Part shown: positions 51,904 to 60,337 of the stretch, piece by piece
Position numbering within the stretch: position 1 is the stretch's first letter
How the letters are laid out: each line of letters starts with the position of its first letter
Assembly (NCBI GenBank): GCA_041905795.1
Contig: JAYRKL010000018.1
Location: forward strand, 1-64,000
DNA length: 64,000 bases
Origin: SHVO01 sp041905795
GTDB lineage: Bacteria > Pseudomonadota > Alphaproteobacteria > Rhodospirillales > Rhodospirillaceae
Direction of reading: 5' to 3'
The notes under the pieces: model-generated
Databases searched by the model: none
Told to the model about the DNA's origin: nothing
Seen by the model: only the letters and a program-made list of their open reading frames with translations
Program-made: the position numbers and the translations under genes

Positions 51904-53420
51904 GGTGTCGACTCCGACGGCTGCAGGCTCAGGGCCGGGCGGCTCCGCAGCAGCGGCAACAGCGGCAGCGCCGCGAGGCTGAGAGCGCCCGAGAGGACGA
52001 AGAATCCATCGTAGCCGATCTCGCGCTGGATGGCGGCCGAAGCGCCGGCCAGCAGGCGCGGCAGCAGGAAGGCGAAGCCCGAGAGGAACGCATACTGGCA
52101 GGCGGGATAGAGCGGATTGGCCAGCAGCGACAGATAGACCACGAACACCGCCGCGGCCAACCCGTTGCCGAAGTGATCGGCGAAGGTGGTGACATAGAGC
52201 ACCGCGCCCGACACCGGCGCGTGGGCCAGCCAGACATAGGCGAAGTTGCCGATCGCGGCGAAGATCGCGCCGGCGGCCAGGGACCAGTTCTTGTCAAACC
52301 GCGCCGCCGCCCAGCCGCCAACCCCGACGCCGAGGATATTGGCCGCCAGCGCGGGAACGCCGTCGGCGATGCCGATCTGAGTGAGGCTATAGCCGGTGGT
52401 CGACACCAGCGGCTTGGACAGCGTCAAGGTCAGCACGTCGCCCATGCGATAAAGCGAGACAAAGATCAGGATTCCAACCGTCGCGAAGCCATAGGTGCGG
52501 AAGAAATCGAGATAAGGCCCGAGCACCGCCGAACGCAGCAGCGGCGCGTCGGCCGGCAGCGCGCGGATATGAGGAATGGCGAAGGCCATGATCACGAACG
52601 GCAGCGCGCACAGGATAAGGACACCCGGCGTGACGTTGCTGTCGGGTGTAAGGCCGAGCTTTCCAGCCGCCGCCAGCACACCCGCGCCGACACCGGCCAC
52701 CACAATGACGGCGGCCGCCAGGAGAACGAGACTCACCGCCATCCCGAGGATCAGAGCCGTCGCGCGGCTGGAGGAAGCTCCTGCATCGGCGCGCGTCGCC
52801 GCCAAGATCGGGAACGCGGCCGCGGCCGCGGCGGCAACCGCGAAATAGGCTGTGTCCCACCCCTCCCTCCCCGCCAGCATCACGGCAAAACTGCCGGCCG
52901 CCACCATGGCGGAGCGGTACCCCCAGAGGGCCGCCGACGCCAGGGGCGCCTGCGCCGCGGCGGTGGGCGCCAGTTCCACGCGCCAACCGTCGGCGGCGGC
53001 TTCCAGGGTGGTGGTCCAGAACGCCAGCAGCACGGCCCACAGCGCGGTGAAGGGAAGGTCGGTGTCCGGCGAGGTCCAGGCCATGCCGGCGAGCGATGTG
53101 ACGGTGCCCAACTGGCACAACAGGATCCAGCTGCGCCAGCGGCCCCAATAGGCGCCGAAGCCGGGGATGGCGATACGGTCGAGCAGCGGCGCCCAGGCGA
53201 ACTTGAACGTCGGCAGCAGGGACACCCAGGCGAAGAACGCCACCACACCGAGCCCGGCGTTGTTCTGGGAGAGACGCAGGAACAGGACCGCGGAAAACAG
53301 CAGGAACGGCACGCCCGAGGAAAAGCCGAGCAGGCCGAACAGCGCGATCAGCGGGGTTGACGGCTTGCCGGCGAAGCCGGACGACGGTCGGGCGGCGATG
53401 CCGGACGCACTCACGGACAT
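51900..53420 (-). CDS. ampG: AmpG-like muropeptide permease
   Basis: MFS protein of 506 residues with about 12-14 hydrophobic segments. The family start LFGLLGFSSGVPFLLFSAVLFLRLSQ, the FKFAWAPLLDRIAIPGFG segment, and WTTTLEAAADGWRVELA match AmpG, which imports anhydromuropeptides. ATG 53420 has AAGGGG about 7 bases upstream; the TTG at 53426 is less likely. It is divergent from the nagB-nagA-murQ-kinase operon; the 72-base gap probably holds both promoters. The gene symbol is a functional inference from family and context. Confidence 0.87.
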   Translation of the reverse strand: MSVSASGIAARPSSGFAGKPSTPLIALFGLLGFSSGVPFLLFSAVLFLRLSQNNAGLGVVAFFAWVSLLPTFKFAWAPLLDRIAIPGFGAYWGRWRSWILLCQLGTVTSLAGMAWTSPDTDLPFTALWAVLLAFWTTTLEAAADGWRVELAPTAAAQAPLASAALWGYRSAMVAAGSFAVMLAGREGWDTAYFAVAAAAAAAFPILAATRADAGASSSRATALILGMAVSLVLLAAAVIVVAGVGAGVLAAAGKLGLTPDSNVTPGVLILCALPFVIMAFAIPHIRALPADAPLLRSAVLGPYLDFFRTYGFATVGILIFVSLYRMGDVLTLTLSKPLVSTTGYSLTQIGIADGVPALAANILGVGVGGWAAARFDKNWSLAAGAIFAAIGNFAYVWLAHAPVSGAVLYVTTFADHFGNGLAAAVFVVYLSLLANPLYPACQYAFLSGFAFLLPRLLAGASAAIQREIGYDGFFVLSGALSLAALPLLPLLRSRPALSLQPSESTP

Positions 53421-53492
53421 GTTCAACCCCTTGGCTCCTACGTTAGAGTGTGCGTGATTTAATCAACCGATACAATTGGGTGAGCGAGAGGC
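53421..53492. promoter_or_regulatory. Divergent promoter region of the muropeptide locus
   Basis: 72-base gap between ampG (minus) and the SIS gene (plus). It contains an AT-rich, near-palindromic TGATTTAATCA at 53454-53464 and a possible -10 TACAAT at 53471-53476. A shared regulator binding site is likely but not proven. Confidence 0.4.
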
Positions 53493-54533
53493 GTGACCGG
53501 CGAAAGCACCCTGATGGCGGCGGAGGCGGCCGAAGCGCCCGATGTGGTGCGCCGGGCGCTCGCGGCCAATCACGGCGTCCTGGCCGCCTTGGGTGAAGAA
53601 CTGCGCCGCCGGCCGCCGTCGCTGGTGTTGACCTGCGCGCGCGGCAGTTCGGATCACGCCGCCCTGTTCGGTAAATATCTCATCGAACAACGCTTGCGTG
53701 TGCCGGTGGCCTCCATGGCGCCATCGGTGGTTTCGGTGGCGGGCGCGCCGCCCCGGGACCTGCGCACCGCTTTGGTGATCGCCGTGTCCCAGTCGGGCCG
53801 CAGCCCGGACATCATCGCCGCGGTACGCGCCTGCGCCGACGCCGGCGCGCGGGTGGTGGCGATCGTGAACGATGCCGCCTCGCCGCTGGCCCAGGCCGCA
53901 TCCCTGGTGGTGCCTTTGGGCGCCGGCCCCGAACGCAGCGTCGCCGCCACCAAGACCTGCATCGCCAGCCTCGCGGCCCTCGCCGACCTCGTGCGTCACT
54001 GGTCGGGGGATCCCGACCTTGCCGCGGCGATGAACGGCCTTCCCGGCCGCCTCGCCGCCGCGGCCGCGCTCGACTGGACGCCGATGACCGAGGCCTTCGC
54101 CGGAGCCAACAATCTCTTCGTCGTCAGCCGCGGCGCGGGTTTCGGTGTCGCCCATGAGATCGCGCTCAAGTTCAAGGAGACCTGCGCCATCCATGCCGAA
54201 GCCTTCAGCGCGGCGGAAGTGGAGCACGGCCCCATGGCCATCGTGCGCGACGGCCTGCCGGTCCTGATGCTGGCCGCCCCCGATCCGTCAAAACCTGAAG
54301 TCATCGCGCTGGCAAAGCGCTTTGCCGCCCGCGGTGCGCGGGTGTTATGCGCCGGGCTGGAGCACCCGGCCGAGGGCGTCCTGCCCCTGCCGGTGCCGCC
54401 GGATATGGAACCCCAGCTGGCGCCCATCGCCTGGCTGCCCAGCTTCTATCCGGCTGCGGCGTGCCTCGCCGGGGCGCGGGGCCTCGATCCGGACCGGCCG
54501 CCCTTCCTCAACAAAGTGACCGAGACGCTATGA
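53493..54533 (+). CDS. SIS-domain glucosamine-6-phosphate deaminase (NagB-II type)
   Basis: Protein of 346 residues with two SIS sugar-isomerase domains: CARGSSDHAALFGKYLIE and VSQSGRSPDIIAAVR in the first, VVSRGAGFGVAHEIALKFKETCAIHAEAFSAAEVEHGPMA in the second. It resembles GlmS isomerase domains without the glutaminase, as in NagB-II, which converts glucosamine 6-phosphate to fructose 6-phosphate and ammonia. The start is GTG 53493 or ATG 53514. It overlaps nagA by ATGA, matching a salvage operon. Confidence 0.87.
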   Translation: MTGESTLMAAEAAEAPDVVRRALAANHGVLAALGEELRRRPPSLVLTCARGSSDHAALFGKYLIEQRLRVPVASMAPSVVSVAGAPPRDLRTALVIAVSQSGRSPDIIAAVRACADAGARVVAIVNDAASPLAQAASLVVPLGAGPERSVAATKTCIASLAALADLVRHWSGDPDLAAAMNGLPGRLAAAAALDWTPMTEAFAGANNLFVVSRGAGFGVAHEIALKFKETCAIHAEAFSAAEVEHGPMAIVRDGLPVLMLAAPDPSKPEVIALAKRFAARGARVLCAGLEHPAEGVLPLPVPPDMEPQLAPIAWLPSFYPAAACLAGARGLDPDRPPFLNKVTETL

Positions 54534-55675
54534 GCCGCTCTGCCCTCACCGGCGCCCGCATCCTGACCGGCGACGGTTTCGTCGAAAACCACGTCCTTGT
54601 GGTGGCCGGCGGCGTCATTGAAGCCGTCGCCAAAGAGGTGCCGGTAGGCTGTGAGCGGATCGCGCTGGACGGCGGCGACCTGCTGCCGGGATTCATCGAC
54701 ATCCAGGTCAACGGCGGCGGCGGCGTGCTGTTCAACGACCAACCGACGGTCGCCGGCATCAAGGCCATCGGTGCGGCCCATCGGCGATTCGGCACCACCG
54801 GCTTCCTGCCCACCCTCATCAGCGACGATGTCGCGATCATGGACAAGGCCATCGACGCCGTCGAACAGGCCATCGCGGAAAAAGTGCCGGGCGTGCTCGG
54901 CATTCATCTCGAGGGCCCGTTCCTCAACCCGGCGCGCGCCGGTATCCACGACACGTCGCATTTCCGCGTCATCGACGACGCCCTGATCGCGCGCCTCACG
55001 CGCCTCAAAGGCGGGCGCACGGTCATGACGCTGGCGCCCGAATGCGCGCCGCCCGGCGCCATCCGCAAGCTCTCGTCCGCGGGCGTGCTGGTCTGCGCCG
55101 GCCATAGCGCCGCCGATTACGCCGCCACCGTGGCGGCGTTGGCGGAAGGCGTACGCGGCTTCACGCACCTGTTCAACGCCATGACACCCTTCACCAGCCG
55201 CGAACCAGGGATGGTGGGCGCGGCGCTCAACGACGCCGCCAGCTGGTGCGGCCTCATCGCTGACCTGCATCACGTTCACCCGGCATCATTGGCTGTCGCA
55301 TTGCGCGCCAAACCTTCCGGCCGGTTTTTCCTGGTGACCGACGCCATGTCGACGGTGGGATCGGACCAGACAAGCTTCATGCTCGGCGCCACCCGGATCA
55401 CCGCGCGCGACGGACGGCTGACGGGGCCCGACGGCACCCTGGCGGGCTCTGACCTCGATATGGCCACGGCCGTGCGCAATATGATCGCGGCGGTGAAAAT
55501 CGCACCCGACGCGGCGGTGGCCATGGCCGCGGGCGCGCCCGCCGGCTTCCTCGGCATGGAGGCCGTGCGCGGACGCATCGCGCCGGGCCTCGCCGCCGAT
55601 CTGGTGCATGTCGACAAGGCCGCCGGCGACGGCATGGCGGTGCTTGCGACCTGGATTGCCGGTGTGCGAGCCTGA
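54530..55675 (+). CDS. nagA: N-acetylglucosamine-6-phosphate deacetylase
   Basis: Amidohydrolase of 381 residues that removes the acetyl group of GlcNAc-6-phosphate. Landmarks: LLPGFIDIQVNGGGGVLFND (no HxH here, as in E. coli NagA), LGIHLEGPFLNPARAGIHD with the metal Glu, VCAGHSAADYA, GFTHLFNAMTPF and the catalytic Asp in LVTDAMS. Starts in an ATGA overlap with the SIS gene. The frame extends upstream only as a shadow of the SIS gene. Typical length. Confidence 0.95.
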   Translation: MSRSALTGARILTGDGFVENHVLVVAGGVIEAVAKEVPVGCERIALDGGDLLPGFIDIQVNGGGGVLFNDQPTVAGIKAIGAAHRRFGTTGFLPTLISDDVAIMDKAIDAVEQAIAEKVPGVLGIHLEGPFLNPARAGIHDTSHFRVIDDALIARLTRLKGGRTVMTLAPECAPPGAIRKLSSAGVLVCAGHSAADYAATVAALAEGVRGFTHLFNAMTPFTSREPGMVGAALNDAASWCGLIADLHHVHPASLAVALRAKPSGRFFLVTDAMSTVGSDQTSFMLGATRITARDGRLTGPDGTLAGSDLDMATAVRNMIAAVKIAPDAAVAMAAGAPAGFLGMEAVRGRIAPGLAADLVHVDKAAGDGMAVLATWIAGVRA

Positions 55676-55698
55676 GGCGCACTCAAGTGAGGATTCGC

Positions 55699-56586
55699 GT
55701 GAGCAAGACCGAGACCATCAGCGCCCGCTACAGCACGCTTGATCTGTGGCCCACCGGCGAAGCTGTCGACGCCATGCTCGAGGCGCAGATGGCCGCCGCG
55801 GCCGCCGTGCGCCCTGCCTCCGGCGCCATCGCCGCCGCGGCCGATGCCGCCGCCGAGCGCCTGAGCGCCGGCCAGGGACGCCTGGTTTATGTAGGCGCCG
55901 GCACCTCCGGGCGCATCGCCGTCCAGGACGGCGTTGAACTGGGACCGACCTTCGACTGGCCTGAGGCGCGCCTGTTGTATCTTTTGGCCGGCGGCAACCG
56001 GGCCATCACCGCCAGCGTCGAGGACGCCGAGGACGACGCCGCCGGTGCGCGTCACCTGATCGACGATCACAAAGTCGGCGCGCAGGATGTGCTGATCGGC
56101 GTCGCCGCATCGGGACGCACGCCGTTCACCCTCGCCGCCGTCGAGCACGCGCGCGCCGCCGGCGCGCTGACCATCGGCATCGCGGGCAACCCCGACGCGC
56201 CGCTGCTCGCCGCGGCGCATCACGGCATCCTGATCGCCACCGGCGAGGAAGTCATCGCCGGCTCGACACGCATGAAGGCCGGCACCGCGCAGAAGATCGC
56301 GCTCAACCTGTTTTCCACCGCCTGCATGCTCCGCCTCGGCCTGGTGCACGGCAACATGATGGTCGCCATGCGCCTGTCCAACGCCAAACTGCGGGGCCGC
56401 GCCGTGGAGATCGTGCAGACCATCGCCGGCGGCAGCACCGACGCCGCCAAGGCGGCGCTGGTGCGGGCCGGCGGCGACATCCGCACGGCGGTGCTGGTGG
56501 CGCGCGGCGCCGGACCCGAGGAGGCTCGCGCCCGCCTCGCGGCCGCGGGCGGTGTGTTGCGCAAGGCGCTCGAGTCCCAGCCATGA
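55699..56586 (+). CDS. murQ: N-acetylmuramic acid 6-phosphate etherase
   Basis: SIS-domain lyase of 295 residues that cleaves the D-lactyl ether of MurNAc-6-phosphate to give GlcNAc-6-phosphate. Family signature VYVGAGTSGRIAVQDGVELGPTF (usual GAGTSGRLGVLDASE), GVAASGRTPFTLAAVEHAR, and ATGEEVIAGSTRMKAGTAQKIALNL. GTG 55699 with GAGG 6 bases upstream is preferred to GTG 55687. It overlaps the kinase start by ATGA. Its product feeds NagA. Confidence 0.95.
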   Translation: MSKTETISARYSTLDLWPTGEAVDAMLEAQMAAAAAVRPASGAIAAAADAAAERLSAGQGRLVYVGAGTSGRIAVQDGVELGPTFDWPEARLLYLLAGGNRAITASVEDAEDDAAGARHLIDDHKVGAQDVLIGVAASGRTPFTLAAVEHARAAGALTIGIAGNPDAPLLAAAHHGILIATGEEVIAGSTRMKAGTAQKIALNLFSTACMLRLGLVHGNMMVAMRLSNAKLRGRAVEIVQTIAGGSTDAAKAALVRAGGDIRTAVLVARGAGPEEARARLAAAGGVLRKALESQP

Positions 56587-57443
56587 CGCCTTACTTCATC
56601 GGCATCGACGCCGGCGGCAGCCATTGCCGCGCACGGCTCACCGACGCGACCGGCAAGATCCTGGGCACCGGTGAAACCGGCCCGGCCAACGCCCGCATCG
56701 GCATCGAGAAATTACGCGCGGTCCTGATGGAAGCCTGCGACATGGCCTTGGGCCGTGCCGGCGTGCAGGCGGATGCCGGCGTCAGCGCGGGATTCGGCAT
56801 CGCCGGCATCTCGCGCCCCGGCGTACGCGACGCCCTGCATGCGCTCGATCTGCCCTTTGCCAAAGCGAGGTGGGAAACCGACGCCGCCATCGCCAACCTC
56901 GGCGCCCACGCCGGCGCCGACGGCGCCACCCTGATCCTGGGCACCGGCAGCATCGCCTATGTCAAGGCCGGCGGTTCGGCCTTTGCCATCGGCGGCTACG
57001 GCTTTCCCATCTCCGACGAGGGCAGCGGCGCGGCGCTGGGGCTTTCGGCCGTCCGCCACGCCCTGCGCGCCCTGGATGGACGCACCAAACCGACGCCGCT
57101 CTCCGCCGCCATCACCAGCCGGTTCAGCCACGAGATCCCGCGGGTGATCGCCTGGATGGACACCGCCACACCCAAGGATTACGGCGCCTTCGCGCCCATC
57201 GTGTTCGACTTCGCCGAGGCCGACGATGAGATCGCGCGCTCGATCGTCGAGGGCGCGGCGCTGCATGTGGAACGCTTCATCGAAACCATTTTCCTCAGGG
57301 GTGCGCCGCGCTGCGCCCTCGCCGGCGGCCTGGCGCCGCGCATGAAACCGTGGCTGCGCGCCCGCACGGTGGCGCGCCTGAGCGAACCTTTGGGCGATCC
57401 GCTGGACGGCGCCCTGCTGCTGGCAGGGCTTCAGAGAAAATGA
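56583..57443 (+). CDS. BadF/BcrA-type sugar kinase (GlcNAc or MurNAc kinase)
   Basis: Protein of 286 residues of the actin-like ATPase/BadF-BcrA family. ATP-binding phosphate-1 GIDAGGSHCRARLTDATG near residue 7, phosphate-2-like LILGTGSIAY near residue 119, and the adenosine region ALAGGLAPRMKPWL. Family members include GlcNAc kinase and clostridial MurK, which phosphorylates both MurNAc and GlcNAc. As the only kinase in this locus, it would produce MurNAc-6-phosphate for MurQ unless AnmK is encoded elsewhere. It is the last gene of the operon and ends at a terminator. Confidence 0.85.
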   Translation: MTPYFIGIDAGGSHCRARLTDATGKILGTGETGPANARIGIEKLRAVLMEACDMALGRAGVQADAGVSAGFGIAGISRPGVRDALHALDLPFAKARWETDAAIANLGAHAGADGATLILGTGSIAYVKAGGSAFAIGGYGFPISDEGSGAALGLSAVRHALRALDGRTKPTPLSAAITSRFSHEIPRVIAWMDTATPKDYGAFAPIVFDFAEADDEIARSIVEGAALHVERFIETIFLRGAPRCALAGGLAPRMKPWLRARTVARLSEPLGDPLDGALLLAGLQRK

Positions 57444-57470
57444 ACCCCGGCGGCCGTGCGCCGGGGTTCA
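57441..57470. terminator. Bidirectional hairpin terminator
   Basis: 12-bp stem (57441-57452 with 57459-57470), 6-nt loop, beginning with the kinase stop TGA. Convergent genes on both sides. There is no strong T run on either strand, so termination may be incomplete. Confidence 0.6.
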
Positions 57471-57491
57471 TGTCTTCAGGCCGAGGCCGGC

Positions 57492-58076
57492 TTATTTCTT
57501 CAGGCCCTGCACAATCGCCAGCGACTTCTCCACATGGTCCGCCGGATTGATCTTGTCGTCGGCGGACGACAGGGTCGCGATCACCTTTGAATCCGGCGCG
57601 ATGACGAAGGTCGTGCGCTCGGTCAGTTCATGGGTGACTTCGGCGCCGCGGGTGTCGGTGACTTTGCGGTTCAGATTCATGGTAGCGAGGTTGTAGGCCT
57701 TGGAGATCGCCCCGTCGGCATCCGACGCCACCGGGAACTTGCCGGCGCAATACTGCGGATCGGCCGAAAAATCGTTGAGCTGTTTGATGGTGTCGCGCGA
57801 CACGCCGATGATGGTGGTGCCGGCGGCGTCGAACTTATCCTTAGCCTCGGCGAAGGTATGGGCTTCGAGATTGCAGCCGCCGGTATAGGCCGCGGGGTAG
57901 AAGTAGACCACCACCGGCCCCTTCTTGAGCGCGTCCTTGAGCGAGAAGTTGAATTCCTTGCCGGCGAGGGAAGCCTTCGCCGAAAAGTCGGGCGCCTTTT
58001 GACCGGTCTTGAGGGCGGCAAAGGCGGGCAGCGCCAAGACGCCGGCCAGGGCGGCGCCGAGCAACACACGTTTCAT
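57492..58076 (-). CDS. Exported BCP-type peroxiredoxin
   Basis: Protein of 194 residues with a signal peptide (VLLGAALAGVLALPAFA) and a thioredoxin-like peroxiredoxin domain. The peroxidatic Cys68 is in PAAYTGGC, matching PxxxTxxC although the usual Thr-Pro-Gly-Cys is Thr-Gly-Gly-Cys. A second Cys is at 110 (DPQYCAGKFPV). It would reduce peroxides in the periplasm. It converges on the muropeptide operon across a hairpin. Confidence 0.9.
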   Translation of the reverse strand: MKRVLLGAALAGVLALPAFAALKTGQKAPDFSAKASLAGKEFNFSLKDALKKGPVVVYFYPAAYTGGCNLEAHTFAEAKDKFDAAGTTIIGVSRDTIKQLNDFSADPQYCAGKFPVASDADGAISKAYNLATMNLNRKVTDTRGAEVTHELTERTTFVIAPDSKVIATLSSADDKINPADHVEKSLAIVQGLKK

Positions 58077-58224
58077 GGAGGGTCCTCCTCGGGTTGGGGC
58101 AATTGGCGGCTTAGTAGATCACCGGTCCTGAAAGCCGGGCAAGGGCGGTCGGAGCCTTCGGCCCCTATTGACGGCAGAGGCCTGGGCCTTTGAGATGGCG
58201 CAGGGACCATATGTGGGGATTCAT

Positions 58225-59778
58225 ATGACATTGTTTCGTGCGTCGGTAGCACTGTCCTGCCTCGCCCTCACCACCACGACCGCCGCCGCGGCGGCGCCGG
58301 CCTTCCGCCTCGAAGAAACCACCATTGCCGACGTCCACGACGCCATGCGCGCCGGAACCCTGACCTGCCATGACCTGGTGGCCGCCTATCTCGCGCGGAT
58401 CGCGGCTTATGACAAACAGGGCCCGGCCCTCAACGCCATCGTCCTCGCCAACCCCAATGCCCTGGCCGAGGCGGATGCCCTGGATCGCGCGTTCGCGCAG
58501 CGCGGCCTGACCGGCCCGCTGCACTGCGTGCCGGCGATCGTGAAGGACAACTTCGAGACCATCGGGCTGCAGAGCGCCGGCGGCTCGCTCTCGCTCCAGG
58601 GCTTCGTGTCGAACAAAGACGCCTTCCAGGTCAAGCGCATCAAGGATGCGGGCGCCATCGTGCTGGCCAAATCCAATATGGCGGAGTTCGCCTTCAGCCC
58701 CGTCGAGACGGTGAATTCGCTCCTGCCCGGCTATACCCGCAATCCTTACGACACCGCCCGCGTCACCGCCGGCTCAAGCGGCGGCACCGCCGCGGCCGTC
58801 GCCGCGAACTTCGGCCTGATCGGTCTCGGCACCGACACCGGCGATTCGATCCGGGGTCCGGCGTCCCACCTCGCGCTGGCCGGCATCCGCTCGACCATGG
58901 GCCTCACCAGCCGCGCCGGAGTGATCCCGCTCAACCTGCTGGCCGATATCGCCGGCCCCATGACCCGCACGCTGACCGACGCCGTGAAGGTGCTGCAGGT
59001 GATCGCCGGCGAAGACCCGGCCGACGCGGCCACTTCGTCCGTCAGGGCACGGCCGATCCCCAATTACCGGGGGGCGCTGGTTCCGGGCGGGCTCAAGGGT
59101 GCCCGCATCGGCGTGCTGCACCAGGCTTATGAGCGTGACCCGGACGGTGTCGACGCCGATGTGAAAACGGTGTTCGCGGCTGCGGTCGAGGCCCTCAAGG
59201 CCGCCGGCGCCGTGATCGTCGATCCGGCGGCGGTGAACCTGGACCAGATCAAACGCAATCCGGACGCCGCACCCTGCATGGGTTTCAAATACGATATCAA
59301 CGCCTGGCTCGCATCCCACGGCGACCGCATCCCCATGAAAACGCTGGATGACATCGTCGCCTCGCGCAAGTTTCATCCTTCGATCCAGCTGCGCCTGCAA
59401 GCCGCGCAGGCGTCCACTCCGCAGGGGCCCGGCAGCGACGCCTGCAAACAGGAGATGGCTTACCGCAGGGCCTTTGGCGACGCGGTCACCAAGGCCATGG
59501 CCGACATGAAGTTGGATGCTTTTGTCTATCCCACCTGGAGCTTCCCGCCGCGCCTGATCGGCGACCTCAACACCCCGGGCGGCGACAACAGCCAGGTGTT
59601 CTCGCCGACGTCGGGCTTCCCGGCCATCAATGTTCCCATGGGCTACACCCGCGACGGCAAGCTGCCGGCCGGCATCACCTTTTTCGGCCGCGCCTGGGAT
59701 GAGCCCACGCTCATCAAGCTCGCCTATGGTTTCGAGCAGGCGACGCGCCACCGGCGCCCGCCGGTTTTCACGCCCTGA
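58225..59778 (+). CDS. Secreted amidase-signature family protein
   Basis: Protein of 517 residues with a signal peptide (ASVALSCLALTTTTAAAAAP) and an amidase-signature domain. The catalytic Ser-cisSer-Lys triad is visible as CVPAIVKDNFET (Lys), TAGSSGGTAAAVAANFG (cis-Ser) and GLGTDTGDSIRGPASH (Ser). It hydrolyses unknown amides outside the cytoplasm. Start ATG 58225 with GGGGA upstream; upstream frame not conserved. The stop overlaps the yaiI-like start (TGATG). Confidence 0.9.
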   Translation: MTLFRASVALSCLALTTTTAAAAAPAFRLEETTIADVHDAMRAGTLTCHDLVAAYLARIAAYDKQGPALNAIVLANPNALAEADALDRAFAQRGLTGPLHCVPAIVKDNFETIGLQSAGGSLSLQGFVSNKDAFQVKRIKDAGAIVLAKSNMAEFAFSPVETVNSLLPGYTRNPYDTARVTAGSSGGTAAAVAANFGLIGLGTDTGDSIRGPASHLALAGIRSTMGLTSRAGVIPLNLLADIAGPMTRTLTDAVKVLQVIAGEDPADAATSSVRARPIPNYRGALVPGGLKGARIGVLHQAYERDPDGVDADVKTVFAAAVEALKAAGAVIVDPAAVNLDQIKRNPDAAPCMGFKYDINAWLASHGDRIPMKTLDDIVASRKFHPSIQLRLQAAQASTPQGPGSDACKQEMAYRRAFGDAVTKAMADMKLDAFVYPTWSFPPRLIGDLNTPGGDNSQVFSPTSGFPAINVPMGYTRDGKLPAGITFFGRAWDEPTLIKLAYGFEQATRHRRPPVFTP

Positions 59779-60236
59779 TGGTCAGGATTTTCGTCGACGC
59801 CGACGCCTGCCCGGTCAAGGACGAGGTGGTGCGCGTGGCCGCCCGCCACCAGCTGCCCATGTCGTTCGTCGCCAACACCTGGATGCGCGACCCCGACCAT
59901 TACCTCGCCGAGAAGATCGCGGTGGGCAACGATCCCGATGCCGCCGACGCCTGGATCGCGGAGCGCGTGACCGCCACCGATGTCGTGATCACCAACGACA
60001 TCCCGTTGGCGCGCCTGTGCGTTGCGAAAGGCGCGCTGGTGCTGCGGCCCAACGGCACGCAGCTCGACGGCAATTCCATCGGCATGGCGGTGGCGGCGCG
60101 CGACCTGACCCAGCACCTGCGCGACACCGGCGCCATCACCGGCGGACCGGCGGCCTTCGCCAAGGCCGACCGGTCGCGGTTTCTCGACAAACTGGAAAGC
60201 GCCGTCCAGGCCAGCCTGCGCAAGCCGGCGGGTTAG
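59778..60236 (+). CDS. YaiI/YqxD family protein (DUF188)
   Basis: Protein of 152 residues of the PIN-like DUF188 family. It has the start RIFVDADACPVKDEVVRVA and later VITNDIPLARLCVAKGA, LRPNGTQLDGNSIG and the C-terminal GGPAAFAKADRSRFLDKLE. The function is unknown; a nuclease is suspected from the fold. Starts in a TGATG overlap with the amidase. Its stop TAG 60234-60236 is part of palindromic element F. Confidence 0.92.
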   Translation: MVRIFVDADACPVKDEVVRVAARHQLPMSFVANTWMRDPDHYLAEKIAVGNDPDAADAWIAERVTATDVVITNDIPLARLCVAKGALVLRPNGTQLDGNSIGMAVAARDLTQHLRDTGAITGGPAAFAKADRSRFLDKLESAVQASLRKPAG

Positions 60237-60336
60237 AGCATGATCGAGTCATATTGAATCGCGATCATGCTCTAATTTTTGATTTGGTCGCATTTTCTGC
60301 GATGAACCGGCATCCACTTCATCGGAAAATGCTCTG
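60233..60336 (+). repeat. Complete bipartite palindromic element, copy F
   Basis: Palindrome 1: 14-base arms 60233-60246 and 60262-60275, exact complements, around a loop containing TTGAATCG as in copy E. Palindrome 2: outer stem 60290-60297 with 60325-60332 (perfect), bulge 60298-60299, inner stem 60300-60306 with 60318-60324 (perfect), loop CCGGCATCCAC at 60307-60317. The left end supplies the TAG stop of yaiI. Confidence 0.92.
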
Positions 60337-60337
60337 G

